Notes under the pieces: generated by a model
Told to the model about the DNA's origin: nothing
The model's input: the letters and a program-made list of their open reading frames with translations, nothing else
Database searches by the model: none
Part shown: positions 1-6,512 of the stretch, one piece after another
Position numbering within the stretch: the stretch's first letter is position 1
How the letters are laid out: every line of letters begins with the position of its first letter
Source of the DNA: Candidatus Woesearchaeota archaeon
Lineage (GTDB): Archaea; Nanobdellota; Nanobdellia; Woesearchaeales; WJKL01
DNA: 13,200 bases
Assembly: GCA_019322435.1 (NCBI GenBank)
Contig: JAHWIR010000003.1
Location: 1 to 13,200, forward strand
Reading direction: 5' to 3'
Position numbers and translations under genes: made by a program

Positions 1-454
1 CTATTCTTGAATGTTTTCCATCTGCTAATAAAGCCATGCTTTCATGTTTTTTTCCATATTTTATTTTTACTCTGGCCATTATTTCATTTATTACTGCTGA
101 GAAAGCCATCACTCCTAAAGTTAAATGTGTTATGAATATTTCTTTTACTGTAAAAAAGCTTGTTACTGCTCCATATATGATCCAGATAGAAGTTCCTAAA
201 AGAACAATAGTTATAATCAATCCAGCCAAAACTTCTGCTTTGTAATGGCCGTAAGGATGTTTTTCATCAACTGGTTTTTTTGCTGCTTTAATTCCACCAT
301 AGCTTATTGCTGAAGTTACAATATCCATTGCTGAGTGGATTCCTTCTGCAATCACTGCTGAAGATTTGCTGATTATACCTACAATTATCTTAAAGATAGA
401 TAAAAATAGATTTGATATTATTGCAATTATTGAAATCTTTTCTTTTTCTTCCAT
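1..454 (-). CDS. Cation diffusion facilitator (CDF) family metal transporter, N-terminal part
   Basis: I translated this directly from the minus strand; the gene starts at 454 and runs off the left edge, leaving 151 residues. It matches the N-terminal half of CDF transporters, which export divalent metals such as Zn, Fe, Mn or Cd in exchange for protons. Visible marks are HSAMD (residues 40-44, HxxxD metal site in the second membrane helix), KPVDEKHPYGHYKAE (60-74, the family's HPYGH loop) and ALLADGKHSR (141-150, start of the second half of the metal site, DxxH). At least four hydrophobic segments are seen, at about 8-28, 32-54, 76-98 and 108-126. It lies 6 bases after the preceding gene on the minus strand and is probably the last visible gene of the DUF5320/DUF134 operon. 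No clear Shine-Dalgarno precedes the ATG, so translational coupling is likely. The family is clear; the metal cannot be read from this fragment. Confidence 0.9.
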   Translation of the reverse strand, partial: MEEKEKISIIAIISNLFLSIFKIIVGIISKSSAVIAEGIHSAMDIVTSAISYGGIKAAKKPVDEKHPYGHYKAEVLAGLIITIVLLGTSIWIIYGAVTSFFTVKEIFITHLTLGVMAFSAVINEIMARVKIKYGKKHESMALLADGKHSRI

Positions 455-460
455 TTTATT

Positions 461-1225
461 TTAAGCTGCTTTTTTGCTGGTTGATTCCCCAGATGATTTT
501 TTAGAGCTGCTGGTTTTGTTATTTTTATTGTCTTTGCTGTCTTTTGAATAACCTTCTTGTTTTAGTTTATCTGCAACATATTTTTCTGCATCTTCTCCTG
601 TTAGATTTTTATCAGATGCTTCTTTTAGATATTTTCCAACAGCTTGAGTTATAACTTCTTTTTGTTCATCTGTTTTTGCATTTGAATATTTTTCTACCAA
701 ATTATCAATAGTATTTTCTGCTGTATTATAAGCTTTTCTTTGCGGACTTGCTTCTTCTGCTCTGCCTGAGCTTGTTCCAGAACCCTGGCCTATTTCTTTG
801 TAATCTTCAGGAGCACATTCAGGATTTCTTCCCATATTATCTCTTGTTCCTTTGCCACTTCCATCTTGTTTTGGAACATTGTATTCTGTTTCTCCTTCTT
901 TACTGGAAGAAGTTTCTTTTGAATATGATTTTTCTCCTTTTTTATACTCTTCAATAACATCTTTAACACTCTTATCAGATTCTTGAACAATTTTTCTTTT
1001 TGAATTAGGCGGGCCTTGCATTAATCCTATTATAAATGCTTCAGCATCTGAAAAATGTCCGTCTATAAACTGCATAGTTTCCTGCCCTGGATTGGAAGAG
1101 GTGGGCTTAAAACTCATTTTTCTTGTATTTCCACTTTTATCTACACCTATTAAAGTGTCTATACTACTTGCATGGTCTGCTACTTTAATCCCGCCTTCTT
1201 TTGCTCCAATTACAATTAATGACAT
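461..1225 (-). CDS. Hypothetical low-complexity protein, 254 residues
   Basis: I do not recognise this protein. It looks bipartite. Residues 1-70 read like a small folded domain (MSLIVIGAKEGGIKVADHAS, then a stretch ending DAEAFIIGLMQG). From about residue 75 it is rich in Lys, Ser, Glu, Gly and Asn and probably disordered, with a helical island near 165-230 (NTAENTIDNLVEKYSNAKTD, then TGEDAEKYVADKLKQEGYSK). The tail is almost entirely Lys/Ser/Asn and ends KKAA. There is one Cys, no membrane segment and no signal peptide. It starts 13 bases after the DUF134 gene ends and stops 6 bases before the CDF gene, so it is probably in the same transcript. AGAGG lies in the DUF134 tail but further from the ATG than is ideal. 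It is real by position and open length; the function is unknown. Confidence 0.7.
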   Translation of the reverse strand: MSLIVIGAKEGGIKVADHASSIDTLIGVDKSGNTRKMSFKPTSSNPGQETMQFIDGHFSDAEAFIIGLMQGPPNSKRKIVQESDKSVKDVIEEYKKGEKSYSKETSSSKEGETEYNVPKQDGSGKGTRDNMGRNPECAPEDYKEIGQGSGTSSGRAEEASPQRKAYNTAENTIDNLVEKYSNAKTDEQKEVITQAVGKYLKEASDKNLTGEDAEKYVADKLKQEGYSKDSKDNKNNKTSSSKKSSGESTSKKAA

Positions 1226-1238
1226 TTTTATTAAATTT

Positions 1239-1718
1239 TTATCCTCTTGTCATTAAAGTTCCGCATTTAGGGCATTTCATCTGATAGCAAGGCACTCCTC
1301 TTTGATGGGCTGCTTCATGTCCGCATTTAGGGCATCTGCAGTTTCCTGCTGGTCCTGCAGCAAATCCACCACCCATTCTTCCTCTACCTTGACCTCTGCC
1401 CATTCCTCGTCCCATTCCTGGTTGTTGTACCATTTTATAATTGCCTCCTTGAATTCTTATTGCTTTTCCATTTACAATCGCATCTGCAATCTTCTTTCTT
1501 GCAGAATCTATTAATCTTGCAAATGTTGGTTGGGAGATATTGATTTTTTTTGCTGCTGCTGTTTGGTCTAAATCTTCAAAATCCTTTAGACGTACAGCTT
1601 CGAATTCTCCCATTGTTAACACTACTTCATTTAACTGTGATAATCTGACTCCTGCTGGCTTAAAGTGAGTTATCCCTGGCTGGAATCTTACTCTTCTTAA
1701 TCTGAATGGTCTTGGCAT
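1239..1718 (-). CDS. DUF134 (UPF0251) predicted DNA-binding protein with C-terminal zinc ribbon
   Basis: The 159-residue protein begins MPRPFRLRRVRFQPGITHFK, typical of DUF134/UPF0251, a family predicted to bind DNA through a sigma-70 region 4-like helix-turn-helix. The HTH is at about residues 38-80 (GEFEAVRLKDFEDLDQTAAA, then ISQPTFARLIDSARKKIADA). After a Gly/Arg/Met-rich linker (101-118) comes a cysteine-rich tail: CRCPKCG (127-133), C144 and CPKCG (149-153). This fits a zinc ribbon, with the HQRGVPCYQMKCPKCG sequence seen in small metal-related proteins that co-occur with DUF134. I chose the ATG at 1718 over an in-frame ATG at 1754 because the family starts MPRP and GGAG lies 10 bases upstream. 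The start overlaps the end of pduL by 22 bases. It is the best candidate regulator of its own operon, whose promoter has two dyads; that link is inference. Confidence 0.9.
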   Translation of the reverse strand: MPRPFRLRRVRFQPGITHFKPAGVRLSQLNEVVLTMGEFEAVRLKDFEDLDQTAAAKKINISQPTFARLIDSARKKIADAIVNGKAIRIQGGNYKMVQQPGMGRGMGRGQGRGRMGGGFAAGPAGNCRCPKCGHEAAHQRGVPCYQMKCPKCGTLMTRG

Positions 1719-2284
1719 TTTATTAATTCTCCAAAAGTTTTTTTGTTTATGCATGTAGCATTTCCTTCATCTGTATCAAGATGTACTGCCAGATTATGGC
1801 CTGGGCCTGTTCTTACTAACAATTCATCAAATACATTTCCATTAACCCTGATGCTTACATGTTCTTTGTCTTTGATCCCTAATTTTTCTGCTTGTTTTTC
1901 TGAAACATGAATATGTCTTTTCGCTATGATCACTCCTTTTTCTAATTCTATACTTCCTTTTGGTCCTTTGATAGTTATTCCTGGTGTTCCTTCTATGTCT
2001 CCTGAAAGCCTCAAAGGGACAGCTATATTTAAATATGTCGCATCTGTTTTTAACAGTTCAACCTGGGTTTCTTCTCTTTCAGGACCCAGCACCCTGACAT
2101 TTTCAATCCTTTTATCTCCGCTAACCAGATGGACTTTTTCATGTGCTGCAAACTGTCCTGGCTGCGAAAGTTTCCTGGCTACTTTAAGCATATAATCTTT
2201 TCCAAATAAAACCCCTATGTCTTTTTTGGAAAGATGTATATGCCTGTTTGACACTTCAATCGGTATGTTTTGCTTGTCTGTCAT
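1697..2284 (-). CDS. pduL: PduL-type phosphate propanoyltransferase / phosphotransacetylase
   Basis: PduL enzymes interconvert acyl-CoA plus phosphate with acyl phosphate plus CoA. They are unrelated in fold to Pta and use a two-zinc site. The 195-residue protein has the two characteristic histidine pairs, VSNRHIHLS (11-19) and IAKRHIHVS (120-128), and the late HLDTDEGNA motif (168-176). It is close to the minimal family length and has no N-terminal microcompartment-targeting extension, so it is probably a free cytosolic enzyme. With an acetate kinase or ADP-forming acetyl-CoA synthetase elsewhere it could serve acetate fermentation or acetate activation; neither is in this window. It starts 2 bases after the DUF5320 gene ends and overlaps the DUF134 gene by 22 bases. 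An AAGAG sequence before the ATG gives only a weak ribosome site, so coupling to DUF5320 is likely. The substrate (acetyl or propionyl) cannot be decided. Confidence 0.92.
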   Translation of the reverse strand: MTDKQNIPIEVSNRHIHLSKKDIGVLFGKDYMLKVARKLSQPGQFAAHEKVHLVSGDKRIENVRVLGPEREETQVELLKTDATYLNIAVPLRLSGDIEGTPGITIKGPKGSIELEKGVIIAKRHIHVSEKQAEKLGIKDKEHVSIRVNGNVFDELLVRTGPGHNLAVHLDTDEGNATCINKKTFGELIKCQDHSD

Positions 2285-2286
2285 TG

Positions 2287-2667
2287 TTACTCTTTTAATT
2301 CTTCTATCCTTTTTCTTACATCTTCTAATTCTTTACTTAATTGTTTCTGTTCTTCTTCGATTGCTTTTGTTTCCTGCTCAAGCATTTCTTTTTCTTGCTC
2401 TTTTGTTGGCTGTGGTTGAACCGGAGAGCCATATACTGGTGTTGCTTGCGGAGCTACTGGCATGAATCTTGGTCTTAGCATTCCTCTTGGGTTGTACATA
2501 GTTGCTCTTCCAAAGCCTCTTCCTCTACCCATACCTCTACCAAATCCCCTTCCTCTTCCAAATCCTGGGTTTGCATATCCTGGTGCGTTGAAACCATTGC
2601 AAAAACCCATTCCTCTTCCTGTCATAGGCCCTTGGCCCATTGGTCCTGTTTGATCTCCTCCTGGCAT
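2287..2667 (-). CDS. DUF5320 family Gly/Arg-rich protein with C-terminal coiled coil
   Basis: The first 25 residues, MPGGDQTGPMGQGPMTGRGM followed by GFCNG, are the hallmark of DUF5320 proteins. Three parts can be seen: the DUF5320 head (1-30), a low-complexity stretch of GFGRGRG/GMGRG repeats (36-56), and, after a Pro-rich linker (68-88), a charged helix at 89-126 (KEQEKEMLEQETKAIEEEQK onwards) with coiled-coil spacing. The function is unknown. Such proteins often sit beside DUF134 and NifX/NifB-like dinitrogenase iron-molybdenum cofactor family proteins, but none of the latter is seen here. I start at 2667 because GGAGG lies 10 bases upstream and the family begins MPGGD; the ATG at 2676 nearly abuts the GGAGG. 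It is the first gene of the operon and lies downstream of the dyad-bearing promoter. Confidence 0.85.
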   Translation of the reverse strand: MPGGDQTGPMGQGPMTGRGMGFCNGFNAPGYANPGFGRGRGFGRGMGRGRGFGRATMYNPRGMLRPRFMPVAPQATPVYGSPVQPQPTKEQEKEMLEQETKAIEEEQKQLSKELEDVRKRIEELKE

Positions 2668-2686
2668 TTTTATCATTCCTCCATTA

Positions 2687-2700
2687 TGGATATATATTCA
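2687..2700. promoter_or_regulatory. Candidate operator dyad 1, DUF5320 operon
   Basis: TGGATATATATTCA is a near-perfect 14-bp palindrome with one mismatched pair. It lies just downstream of the transcription start predicted from the minus-strand TATA box and upstream of the Shine-Dalgarno. It repeats the core of the second dyad, 24 bp away centre to centre. A bound protein would block initiation or clearance; the DUF134 product is the obvious candidate. Confidence 0.45.
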
Positions 2701-2710
2701 TATCCTATAG

Positions 2711-2724
2711 TGAATATATATTCA
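2711..2724. promoter_or_regulatory. Candidate operator dyad 2, DUF5320 operon
   Basis: TGAATATATATTCA is a perfect 14-bp palindrome between the minus-strand TATA box (2731-2738) and the predicted start near 2708-2710. Together with dyad 1 it forms a 13-bp direct repeat (ATATATATTCATA at 2690-2702 and 2714-2726). Placement inside the core promoter is typical of archaeal repressor sites. AT-rich DNA makes short palindromes common, so the case rests on the duplication and position. Confidence 0.5.
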
Positions 2725-2730
2725 TAATAC

Positions 2731-2745
2731 TATATAAAGGTTTCG
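2731..2745 (-). promoter_or_regulatory. Archaeal BRE/TATA promoter of the DUF5320-pduL-DUF134 operon
   Basis: Read on the minus strand this is CGAAACC followed by TTTATATA, a good match to an archaeal TFB-recognition element and TATA box. Transcription would begin about 25 bases downstream, near 2708-2710, giving a leader of about 40 bases that includes GGAGG before the ATG at 2667. The element supports the archaeal assignment. Confidence 0.7.
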
Positions 2746-2806
2746 GTTTTGCAAGGTTTTTAGCACGGCATAGTTCTGTTAATTTAACGGGTGAAAAAGC
2801 CTCAGG

Positions 2807-2814
2807 TTTATAAA
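2807..2814 (+). promoter_or_regulatory. TATA box of the kinase gene, probably leaderless
   Basis: TTTATAAA is centred about 26 bases before the ATG at 2837, the distance at which archaeal transcription starts. No convincing Shine-Dalgarno precedes that ATG, so the mRNA probably begins at or next to the start codon. Confidence 0.55.
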
Positions 2815-2826
2815 GTTCTGGAACTT
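2813..2826. promoter_or_regulatory. Candidate operator dyad in the kinase promoter
   Basis: AAGTTC-TG-GAACTT is a perfect inverted repeat of 6-bp arms with a 2-bp centre. It touches the TATA box and ends 10 bases before the kinase start codon. In a leaderless promoter this position would compete with the initiation complex. The sequence differs from the ATATATATTCA dyads on the other side of the gap, so another regulator would be expected. Confidence 0.4.
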
Positions 2827-2836
2827 GTAAGGGTGT

Positions 2837-5584
2837 ATGGGAGCGGAAGATTTGATAAATGCGTATAATAATGAGGAAAACGCGTTTGACGGGAAATATG
2901 TATTAGAAGAAATTGCAAGCGAGAAAGGCGCTTTTAAGTATGTGTTCAAAGCAAGACATAAACACATACCTAGAGAAGTTGCGCTGCTTGTTTACAGGCA
3001 GCACTATGAGATTGATAAAAATAAAGCTGCTTATGAAATAGACAAAAAAGAAGGGAATAAGATTTTTCTGGATGAAATAAAAAAACTATCAGAGGCAAGA
3101 GGTTTATCTACTGTTGCTGAAGTTATTGATGGAAATGTTATAGAACTGAATGGGCAACTTATCCGCTATATTGTTGAAGACTGGGTAGATGGTGTGCCTA
3201 TGGCTGAAATAATTGAAAAGCACAAGGAGCAAGATAAACCTATTTCATTGAAGGATATTGTAGAATATGGCATAAGCATTTCTGAGTGTTTTCATGACCT
3301 GCATAAAAGAAACTTGTGCCATCTAGATGCCAGCAAAAACAATATTATGATTACAAGCAAATCAAGGGCAAAACTTGTTGATCTGGGAACAGCAAGAACT
3401 ATTGAGGCTGATCATCCTTCAAGAACAGGGGGGATATTGGTAAGCGCTCCTGAGCAATTTAATGGGAAAGGGGACAAGGAGTCAGATATATGGGCTCTTG
3501 GTATTGCTCTTTATGAGATGATTAATCTAGAGCACCCATTTGCAACTAAAGAAGATTTAAGAGATTTAAAAAGTGACGATAAAGATTTAGAATTGGCAGC
3601 AAGGGAAAGGGTAAAAAACAAGATTTTAAATGAAGATCCCCATCCAATAGAGAGGGTTATAAGTTCTGAACTTGCTAATGTTGTTTATACTGCGCTCTCT
3701 AAGGCCCCTTCTGAAAGAAAAGAAGCTATTGATAAATTAATCAGATATCAAAACAGAGTAGAAGATTTTTTTGTAGTTAATGATCTAGAAAAGAGAGTCA
3801 GAGTTCTGCCTGAAAACAAGAAAAGGCTGGGAAGCTATAGGAAGCTTTTGCAGCTTATTGGAAAAGCTGAGATTGATGAAGCCTTGTCTGAAAATGAAAT
3901 CCCAAACAGCTTGATGAATTTTATGAGAAACCATTACCATGATATTGGAGATTTTATTATAAACCAAAGAGATGCCTGGCCAACAACAGGATTTAGAAGC
4001 GAGTTGTTTAATGACAAGTCTTTGGCTGATGATAGATTCTATGATCTTGTAAAATGGAATTATCTGTATATGTTTGCGTTAAATATAGCAGAAGATTTTG
4101 TGAGCAGCAGGGCAAAGTATAGAAAAGGTTACTGGATGAATGTTTTAGATGATATTCACAGAGGAAAGGAACATCTGACAGCGCAGTTTAAGGAGGTTAC
4201 TAACTATGCAGAATCAATTGGAATAGACAAGCCTTATTCTAGAAGTTTAATGAGGATATTTGAGATATTGAACGAGATTAATATTTCTCCTAGAGAAAGG
4301 GATTACAGTGAAAGAGAAAGGGATAAAATAGGTGATTCATTTGTTTATAATGAGTTGGTCAAGATTGTTGCTGAAGGCTGGCTTAGCGAGTATAATAATG
4401 GGTGGAATGGAATAGAAGACTGGACTGGAAAAGCTGGATTTCCCATAGGAAGAATTGTTCTTAATGCTAGTTGCAGAAGAATTTTGAGCGAACTTGATCA
4501 AAATCTTCATGATCATGCTGCTGCAGACATTTTGTTAGCAAGGCAGGGAAATGGATATGAGCCTGGACCAGGAGACTTGATGGCTTTTCATCCAGCTGAT
4601 TTGCCTGGAGAGACGAGAACAAGGGAAGAGATAGATGAAAATAATAAAAAATACTTTAAGGAATTTACAGGCCTGGCTTTTAGAACTCAAGAATTCCTTG
4701 ATGAGGAATGCGATAAAATCTTGTCTGACTTACGTTATTTTACTGATATAGAGAAGCTTTTCAAAACATTGGCTCCTAGAGTAGAGGTAAGCAAGGATTC
4801 TGTTGGCAAAGCATTAACCGGGATGTATGAGGATTTGGAGAAGATAAGAGAAGCTGGCAGAAAGAGACTGGAAGAGGAATTTGAAGGCGGATTGGATTTT
4901 GACAAGGTATCGGAATTTTATAGCATGCTGGATGATGAGCTTATGCAAATTATCTTGGACAGCGCCAGGATGCAGTATGTGCTTGCTGACCTGCATGAAG
5001 AAAAAGAAACTGCATTGGGGATATTGGATGAAGGTGTAGAAAATCTGGATTTCTTATTAAGAGAGGAAGGATTAAGATGGCATATTAAAAAAGAAACAGG
5101 AAATGTTGTGTATTCCCATACAGATGATATGGATGGAGAAAATTCTTACAGGGTTCCAGAATGCATCAGGAATATCGGATGCAGAAGGGCATTTAATTAC
5201 CTGAAGAATATGCTATTGATGAAAAAAGCAGATATTCTTTATGAAAATGGAGAGTCTCATGATGCCTTTATGCTTTTGTTAGATCTTAGAGATGTTATTT
5301 CAATTGAGCAGGAAACAGATATTAGATTAAGAGAAGCTGAGATTAAAGCTGAAGGATATATAAAGGTGGGGGAGATTAAGGAAGCGATGGAATCTTTTAA
5401 AGAAGCTTATAATTCTGAAAGAAAGAGCCATAGGGGATTTAATAATGAGCTGCCTCCTAGTGCAGCTTCACGGGTGATAGACTACGAGTTAGTCATACGC
5501 CCTAAATTAGTTAAGAAATTCTTAGAGATGTTTGATCCTGAGGAAAAAAGCATGCATTATCTTTATGCGCTTATCAAAGGCTGA
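2837..5584 (+). CDS. Atypical Ser/Thr protein kinase-like protein with a long helical C-terminal region
   Basis: The 915-residue protein has a kinase domain at about 20-310. HLDASKNN (162-169) keeps the catalytic Asp164 and Asn169 of HRDxKxxN; DLG (182-184) replaces DFG; APE (204-206) and SDIWALG (216-222) are intact. E80 in FLDEIKKL is the likely helix-C glutamate. The lysine of VAIK is absent: VALLVY places Leu51 there. Lys34 occupies the third-glycine position of the Gly-rich loop (KGAFKYVFKA, 30-39), where WNK kinases keep their ATP-binding lysine. It may therefore be an active kinase with a moved lysine; a pseudokinase is the alternative. Residues 310-915 are largely helical and unrecognised, with TPR-like helices near 792-870. 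No membrane segment or signal peptide is seen, so it is probably cytosolic. The gene stands alone, with its own promoter, and its end overlaps the convergent PhoU-like gene by 22 bases. Confidence 0.88.
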   Translation: MGAEDLINAYNNEENAFDGKYVLEEIASEKGAFKYVFKARHKHIPREVALLVYRQHYEIDKNKAAYEIDKKEGNKIFLDEIKKLSEARGLSTVAEVIDGNVIELNGQLIRYIVEDWVDGVPMAEIIEKHKEQDKPISLKDIVEYGISISECFHDLHKRNLCHLDASKNNIMITSKSRAKLVDLGTARTIEADHPSRTGGILVSAPEQFNGKGDKESDIWALGIALYEMINLEHPFATKEDLRDLKSDDKDLELAARERVKNKILNEDPHPIERVISSELANVVYTALSKAPSERKEAIDKLIRYQNRVEDFFVVNDLEKRVRVLPENKKRLGSYRKLLQLIGKAEIDEALSENEIPNSLMNFMRNHYHDIGDFIINQRDAWPTTGFRSELFNDKSLADDRFYDLVKWNYLYMFALNIAEDFVSSRAKYRKGYWMNVLDDIHRGKEHLTAQFKEVTNYAESIGIDKPYSRSLMRIFEILNEINISPRERDYSERERDKIGDSFVYNELVKIVAEGWLSEYNNGWNGIEDWTGKAGFPIGRIVLNASCRRILSELDQNLHDHAAADILLARQGNGYEPGPGDLMAFHPADLPGETRTREEIDENNKKYFKEFTGLAFRTQEFLDEECDKILSDLRYFTDIEKLFKTLAPRVEVSKDSVGKALTGMYEDLEKIREAGRKRLEEEFEGGLDFDKVSEFYSMLDDELMQIILDSARMQYVLADLHEEKETALGILDEGVENLDFLLREEGLRWHIKKETGNVVYSHTDDMDGENSYRVPECIRNIGCRRAFNYLKNMLLMKKADILYENGESHDAFMLLLDLRDVISIEQETDIRLREAEIKAEGYIKVGEIKEAMESFKEAYNSERKSHRGFNNELPPSAASRVIDYELVIRPKLVKKFLEMFDPEEKSMHYLYALIKG

Positions 5585-6456
5585 TATTCTTCATGAGTCC
5601 TCATTGACATATGTTCTATTATGTTCAATATCATTACCAAATGTTCTAATAGGACTGCATCTTTTTTTTGTGCTTTTATTTTATTATATAGATTTTGTTT
5701 ATTTTGCCTTAATTTGAACTGAGATTCCTTGTTGAATTTTGAGAAGAGTTTTTTGAAATCTTCAAAAATATTGTTTGTTTCATTTAAGAGTGATAAGGCT
5801 TGTTTTGAAGGATGGATATGTGCTTTGCAGATGTTTTTGTAGCTGTCTGCTATCTGCTCCAGTCCTGCTGTTATGTAATAGAACAGATTAGTTTCAGCTG
5901 GATTTTGGTAAGCTCTTCTGTTCAATATTCTTTCGCAGAAATTTGAGAATTTATTTGTCAGCAATTCTGTGGATATTACTTCCTGCATCTTTTCCTTGCT
6001 GTTTTCTTTTAATGCCTGATAAGTATCTTTTCCTAGTGAGCCAACCAAGTGGAACAATCTGTTGAAGGTTGTCTTGAATTCTTTTTCTTCTTCAGTCATC
6101 AGCTGTTTTATTACGCAGTGCCTTGATCCCTGCTCAATCATCTCAAATCCCATCATGTTTGGAAGGGCATTTTGTACTTTTTTGATTATTTTGGGGTCTT
6201 CAAAGCTTATGTACATCTCATTATAGCCAAGCCTGTATGGATTTTCTAGGAATCTTATTAGAAATTTGTCTGCTGTTGTGAGTTTTATATTTATTTTTCC
6301 TGCTGTTGCTGTTGTTCTGCTTTGAATTAGCAGATTAGGTCCTGCTTCTTGTACATTTATCTCTTCTCCTCCTCTTACATTGAAATTCTTAGTCCATTGT
6401 TTTGGAAGAGTTATGGTTAGTGTGCCATTTCCTTGTTTTATGACTTTACGCTTCAT
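5563..6456 (-). CDS. AbrB-PhoU fusion regulator (phosphate uptake regulator-like)
   Basis: The 297-residue protein starts MKRKVIKQGNGTLTITLPKQ, a SpoVT/AbrB-type swapped-hairpin DNA-binding domain (about 1-45). PhoU-like helical repeats follow at about 110-290, with features such as FNRLFHLVGSLGKDTYQAL and EHLVMILNIIEHMSMRTHEE. AbrB-PhoU fusions are common in archaea and are usually called PhoU, or phosphate uptake regulators. The target here is unknown, because no Pst transporter is nearby. I start at the ATG at 6456, preceded by GGGGTGG at a suitable distance, not the in-frame GTG at 6465 that lies within that ribosome site. Its promoter shares a gap with the divergent nucleotidyltransferase operon, which holds two dyads. 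The 3' end overlaps the kinase gene by 22 bases on the opposite strand, and GCTTTTTTCC (5542-5551) just beyond the stop could end transcription. Confidence 0.88.
   Translation of the reverse strand: MKRKVIKQGNGTLTITLPKQWTKNFNVRGGEEINVQEAGPNLLIQSRTTATAGKINIKLTTADKFLIRFLENPYRLGYNEMYISFEDPKIIKKVQNALPNMMGFEMIEQGSRHCVIKQLMTEEEKEFKTTFNRLFHLVGSLGKDTYQALKENSKEKMQEVISTELLTNKFSNFCERILNRRAYQNPAETNLFYYITAGLEQIADSYKNICKAHIHPSKQALSLLNETNNIFEDFKKLFSKFNKESQFKLRQNKQNLYNKIKAQKKDAVLLEHLVMILNIIEHMSMRTHEEYQPLISA
5661..5704 (+). terminator. Possible T-rich terminator for the kinase transcript
   Basis: About 77 bases past the kinase stop, the plus strand has a run of eight T (5662-5669), then further T-rich blocks (TTTTATTTTATTATATAG, TTTTGTTTATTTTG). 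Archaeal termination depends on T-rich tracts without needing a hairpin. The tract lies inside the opposing PhoU-like gene, where it encodes Lys/Asn-rich sequence, so the run may be only a coding effect. Confidence 0.35.
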
Positions 6457-6493
6457 AATTACCACCCCAATATAGAATAATAAGCATTTGAAC

Positions 6494-6503
6494 TATTTAA
6501 ACC
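6494..6503 (-). promoter_or_regulatory. TATA promoter of the AbrB-PhoU gene
   Basis: On the minus strand GG-TTTAAATA lies about 40 bases upstream of the ATG at 6456. A start near 6471 leaves a leader of about 15 bases that still contains the GGGGTGG ribosome site (within 6461-6468). Confidence 0.55.
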
Positions 6504-6512
6504 TTATGAAAA

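Noticed and set aside
36..245. A 69-codon plus-strand frame near the left edge
   Set aside because: The minus strand there encodes a clear CDF transporter with HPYGH and HxxxD motifs.
2462..2653. A plus-strand open frame rich in Pro and Leu
   Set aside because: It is the antisense of the Gly/Arg-rich part of the DUF5320 gene; the Pro-Leu repeats mirror GRG codons, and no promoter or ribosome site fits.
1239..2667. DUF5320/DUF134 cluster as part of nitrogen fixation
   Set aside because: No NifX/NifB-like or nitrogenase gene is in the window. The association of these DUFs with such proteins elsewhere is not evidence for the pathway here.
2687..2726. The ATATATATTCATA repeats as a CRISPR array or mobile-element end
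   Set aside because: There are only two copies, 24 bp apart, with no spacers, no cas genes and no transposase. A promoter operator explains the position better.
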